A stretch of DNA of 64,000 nt from Bacillus sp. M6-12. Its GTDB lineage: Bacteria > Bacillota > Bacilli > Bacillales > DSM-1321. The position numbers and the translations under genes are program-made. The notes under the pieces are model-generated. The model did no database searches and was not told the DNA's origin. It was given only the letters and a program-made list of their open reading frames with translations. Below are positions 62,124 to 64,000 of the stretch, one piece after another. The stretch's first letter is position 1. Every line of letters begins with the position of its first letter. The stretch is taken from assembly GCF_002860285.1 (NCBI RefSeq), contig NZ_PGVF01000004.1, positions 62,001 to 126,000 on the forward strand. Reading direction: 5' to 3'.

Positions 62124-63779
62124 TTGGAACATAATTCTCCGAATTTTATAAGAAACATTATTAAAGAAGATCTCGAGACCGGTAAGCACGACCATATCAT
62201 TACCCGCTTCCCTCCTGAACCAAACGGATATTTACATATTGGCCATGCAAAATCAATCATCCTGAACTTTGGAGTAGCAGACGAATTCAATGGTAAAACG
62301 AATTTGCGCTTTGACGACACCAATCCGCTGAAAGAGGATGTGGAGTATGTCAATTCTATTAAAGAAGATGTAAAATGGCTGGGTTATGAATGGGACGGCC
62401 TCTTCTTTGCCTCAGACTATTTTGATGAAATGTATAATCGCGCTGTCTTGCTGATTAACAAGGGGCTTGCTTATGTTGATGATCTTTCCGGAGATGAGAT
62501 CAGGGAATACCGCGGCACATTAACTGAGCCAGGTAAGGATAGCCCTTACCGCAACCGTTCCGTTGAAGAAAATCTTGATTTGTTTGAACGGATGCGTGAT
62601 GGTGAATTTGAGAATGGCGCAAAGGTCCTGCGGGCAAAAATTGATATGTCTTCTCCAAATATCAATCTTCGCGACCCTGTCCTTTACCGAATTTTGCACG
62701 CCGAACATCATAATACTGGAGATAAATGGTGCATTTATCCGATGTATGCTTTTGCCCATCCGCTGGAGGACGCGATTGAAGGTGTAACTCATTCATTATG
62801 TACACTTGAATTTGAGGATCAGCGCCCGCTTTATAATTGGATTGTGGAAAATTGTGAAATGGAAAGCAAGCCGCAGCAGTACGAGTTTGGCCGACTCAAC
62901 CTTACAAATACTGTAATGAGCAAGCGTAAACTCAAGCAGCTAGTTGACGAAGGCTTTGTAGATGGCTGGGATGATCCGCGCATGCCAACGGTTTCAGGCT
63001 TAAGAAGACGCGGCTATACACCGGAAGCAATCCGTGCCTTCTGCCATGAAATTGGAGTTTCAAAAGCATACGGGGCAGTGGATTCCCAGGTACTTGAACA
63101 CTTCGTCCGGGAAGACCTGAAATTAAAAGTGCCACGGACAATGGGTGTCATCCGGCCGCTAAAAGTGGTGATCACAAACTATCCGGAAGGTCAGGTGGAA
63201 ATGCTTGATGCAGAGATCAATCCGGAAAATGAGGAAATGGGGAAAAGACAAATCCCATTCTCCAGGGAGATTTATATAGAGCAGGATGACTTTATGGAGA
63301 ACCCTCCTAAAAAGTACTTCCGTCTATTCCCTGGAAATGAAGTCCGCTTAAAGCATGCTTATTTTATTAAGTGTGAAGATGTCATTAAGGATGAAAACGG
63401 AAATGTAACAGAGATCCATTGTACCTATGATCCAGAAACGAAGAGCGGCACTGGCTTCACTGGACGGAAAGTAAAAGGGACTATCCATTGGGTTGAAGCT
63501 TCGAATGCAGTTCCTGCTGAATTCAGGCTATATCAGCCGCTTATTTTGGACGAAGAATCTGAAGAAGAACAAGAAGAAAAAACGTTCCTTGAGCGAGTTA
63601 ATCCTAATTCACTGGAAATCCTTAGAGGCTTCGTGGAGCCAAATATGAAGGATACTGCTCCTCAAGATAAATTCCAATTCTTTAGACATGGATATTTCAA
63701 TGTCGATCCGAAGTACACAAGCGCAAATCAGCTTGTCTTTAATTCGATTGTTGAACTGAAAAGTTCATTTAAGCTGTAA
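62124..63779 (+). CDS. glnS: Glutaminyl-tRNA synthetase
   Basis: 551-residue class Ic aminoacyl-tRNA synthetase charging tRNA-Gln directly. HIGH motif [36 protein letters not shown], tRNA/glutamine contacts [25 protein letters not shown]-type loop [18 protein letters not shown], and the GlnRS anticodon-binding beta-barrels ([32 protein letters not shown]). TTG start with AGAGG about 10 nt upstream. B. subtilis has no GlnRS and uses GatCAB, so this gene is an addition, probably by transfer. Repeat G starts right after the stop. Confidence 0.96.
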   Translation: MEHNSPNFIRNIIKEDLETGKHDHIITRFPPEPNGYLHIGHAKSIILNFGVADEFNGKTNLRFDDTNPLKEDVEYVNSIKEDVKWLGYEWDGLFFASDYFDEMYNRAVLLINKGLAYVDDLSGDEIREYRGTLTEPGKDSPYRNRSVEENLDLFERMRDGEFENGAKVLRAKIDMSSPNINLRDPVLYRILHAEHHNTGDKWCIYPMYAFAHPLEDAIEGVTHSLCTLEFEDQRPLYNWIVENCEMESKPQQYEFGRLNLTNTVMSKRKLKQLVDEGFVDGWDDPRMPTVSGLRRRGYTPEAIRAFCHEIGVSKAYGAVDSQVLEHFVREDLKLKVPRTMGVIRPLKVVITNYPEGQVEMLDAEINPENEEMGKRQIPFSREIYIEQDDFMENPPKKYFRLFPGNEVRLKHAYFIKCEDVIKDENGNVTEIHCTYDPETKSGTGFTGRKVKGTIHWVEASNAVPAEFRLYQPLILDEESEEEQEEKTFLERVNPNSLEILRGFVEPNMKDTAPQDKFQFFRHGYFNVDPKYTSANQLVFNSIVELKSSFKL

Positions 63780-63945
63780 CAGGAAAAACGCAAGCGCCCT
63801 GGTCAGAGGAAGAACAGCTAAGCTCGCCAGTGTTGTAACTAAATTCTTGTTACAACCTTTGTCCTTTGGCGTCGCCGGCACTAGCACATCGTGTGCGTCG
63901 GGGCTGGGTGCTGAAGCTAGACATCTGTACTTGTTAATCTTATAA
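63780..63945 (+). repeat. Dispersed modular repeat, copy G, abutting glnS stop
   Basis: About 165 nt, sense orientation: CAGGAAAAACGCAAGCGCCC directly after TAA, GTTGTAAC...GTTACAAC module at 63832-63856, ending GGGGCTGGGTGCTGAAGCTAG, ACATCTGTACTTGTTAA. AGCGCCC pairs with GGGTGCT (one G-T), a compensatory-looking change relative to copy D. Confidence 0.87.
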
Positions 63946-63949
63946 CCAT

Positions 63950-63982
63950 CCTGCATTCCTTCATTGGTCTGCAGGCTTTTTC
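63950..63982 (+). terminator. Terminator after glnS and repeat G
   Basis: CCTGCA/TGCAGG arms with a 14-nt loop followed by CTTTTTC. Confidence 0.7.
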
Positions 63983-64000
63983 ATATAAAAACCCTGCCAT

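Overview
The window is chromosomal DNA from a low-to-moderate GC, endospore-forming Bacillaceae. The first 21 kb follows the Bacillus subtilis ywf-ywd neighbourhood closely: ywgA, ywfO, rsfA, lipL, pta, hemQ, gerQ, ywdK, ywdI, ung and pdxK appear in roughly that order. Spore genes (rsfA, gerQ), bacillithiol synthesis (bshB2), a complete lia cell-envelope stress operon, AGGAGG-type ribosome binding sites and many TTG/GTG starts support this. A Cytobacillus/Mesobacillus-like lineage is a guess; genus cannot be fixed from the sequence alone.

Layout. 1-12 kb: conserved housekeeping and sporulation block (HD hydrolase, lipoate transfer, phosphotransacetylase, coproheme decarboxylase, spore coat, uracil glycosylase), with a decayed K+ channel gene and a near-consensus parS-like site. 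12-19 kb: phospholipase D-like protein, a YflT stress gene behind a SigmaB-like promoter, a NERD protein with an N-terminal homopolymer frameshift, and a molybdenum cofactor cluster (moaE-moaD-moeB, mobA) in which moeA is only a C-terminal relic. 19-25 kb: pyridoxine kinase, yojF-bshB2, and a TetR-controlled ABC exporter with two matching operators. 25-34 kb: mostly minus-strand metabolic and repair genes, then a translationally coupled deacetylase-DedA-glycosyltransferase operon. 34-42 kb: topoisomerase III, ABC-F ATPase, an orphan ABC solute-binding lipoprotein, a nucleotidyltransferase-like/methyltransferase fusion, and a MarR-serine hydrolase pair whose promoters carry the same operator. 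42-48 kb: liaIH-liaFSR and a DEAD-box helicase with a repetitive basic tail. 48-51 kb: an actin-like/ribbon-helix-helix pair resembling a type II plasmid partition locus, with an upstream cluster of TGTAWACA iterons. 51-64 kb: Rieske oxidoreductase, YwbE, YwaF, two RluF-like synthases, PurU, a polar amino acid ABC operon behind a possible structured leader, an AI-2E family permease and glutaminyl-tRNA synthetase.

The most striking non-coding feature is a family of modular dispersed repeats (eight copies, about 120-430 nt). They share end sequences and internal hairpin modules, and five copies begin within a few bases of the stop codon of the preceding gene, always in the same orientation relative to it. 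Together with the ParM-like locus and its helically phased iterons, these are the best candidates for undescribed biology here.
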